Positions 63,351 to 64,000 of a stretch of 64,000 nt of DNA are shown piece after piece; the first letter of the stretch is position 1; every line of letters starts with the position of its first letter. The translations under genes and the position numbers were made by a program. Location of the stretch: assembly GCA_016946835.1 (NCBI GenBank), contig JACVTC010000274.1, positions 1-64,000 on the forward strand, given 5' to 3'. Under the pieces are notes generated by a model. The model ran no database searches. It saw nothing but the letters and a program-made list of their open reading frames with translations, and was not told the origin of the DNA. This DNA is from Neocallimastix lanati (nom. inval.) (taxonomy: Eukaryota; Neocallimastigomycota; Neocallimastigomycetes; Neocallimastigales; Neocallimastigaceae).

Positions 63351-64000
63351 AAAAATCGGATAATTCAAAAAATTAAATAAATAAATAATTAAATAAATAT
63401 TTCGGTTTAATCTAAAGAAGAAAATAAAACTTTATTACTGATTTTTTTTTTTTTTTTATAATGATCAAAAATCGTAAATGTTAGTAAATTAGCAATTAAA
63501 TTTTGATAAAGACAAAATTAAAAGAAATTTGTGATTCGTTGGAATAGCAGCTACATTGAAAGTGTCACATGTCAAAATTAGTATGTGAAAACTTGTTAAT
63601 AAAGATTATAATCATCCAATAATATTCTTTGTATTTTTCCATAAACAACTCATGTAATCACTAAAATAAAATTATAACTTAATAAAATATTAATAAAAAT
63701 AACTTTAATAGAAAGTAATAAAATAATAGAGTTAAAAATATGAAGAAAAAATAAAATTGAAATACAGTATTAATACTTAATACTAATGATTATTTATTTA
63801 TTTATTTTTTTATTTATTATTATTCCAAAAAAAAAAATATAAATTAATATTGTTATTGTTGTTATAATTGAATAAATTTTTTTTTTTCATATAAATATAA
63901 AAAATTAATGTAAAAAATAAATAAAGAATAGTTATGTTTAATAAAAAAAAATAAAAATAAAAATAAATTGGGTTTAACGATATATTTTAAACCATTAATT
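63351..64000. other. Non-coding AT-rich end of window
   Basis: AAAT and TTTA repeats and A/T runs. Nothing recognisable. Confidence 0.5.

Overview
The window is extremely A+T-rich eukaryotic DNA, packed with homopolymers, AAT/TAA microsatellites and TTTTA pentamer arrays. It is gene-poor and full of retrotransposon debris. Asparagine-rich proteins, Ty1/copia elements, intronless AAA-ATPase-like/PD-(D/E)XK nuclease genes and an Rpn-type nuclease (both families best known from bacteria) together suggest an anaerobic gut fungus (Neocallimastigomycota). That assignment is inferred from content; no rRNA or other marker gene is present.

Layout. At 444-6798 lies an almost intact Ty1/copia element with near-identical LTRs, a 5-bp target duplication and full gag-PR-IN-RT-RNase H coding, broken only by apparent one-base homopolymer changes. 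It is followed by a two-ORF AAA-ATPase/nuclease gene (7078-11071), a decayed cysteine-rich membrane-protein gene (11660-12451), a dispersed repeat, and a decayed Ty3/gypsy pol on the minus strand (15.9-17.4 kb). Four kb of low-complexity DNA lead to a second, dead copia element (21.6-27.8 kb), whose 3' LTR carries a pristine 932-bp miniature LTR element (TRIM-like). Next is an intact 1431-aa minus-strand AAA-ATPase/nuclease gene (28457-32752), then a tract with three minus-strand relics of that gene family, copia end fragments, solo LTRs and a pentamer array (34-45 kb). The right part holds an Rpn-family nuclease with a long coiled coil (46933-48384), a broken small secreted protein, a broken ankyrin-like gene, a 16-copy minisatellite abutting a decayed surface-protein gene, another decayed unknown gene, a third degenerate copia (minus, 56.2-59.8 kb), and poly-T-rich DNA.

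The most notable points are: (1) the AAA-ATPase/nuclease proteins are internal tandem duplications in which the first module looks catalytically dead and the second keeps the active-site motifs; (2) three LTR elements share a primer binding site complementary to the anticodon arm of tRNA-Lys(CUU), implying half-tRNA priming as in Drosophila copia; (3) the TRIM-like element uses the same primer site and polypurine tract, and its primer site can pair on into the tRNA D arm. Many ORF breaks are single-base changes in A or T runs, so some 'pseudogenes' may be assembly errors.
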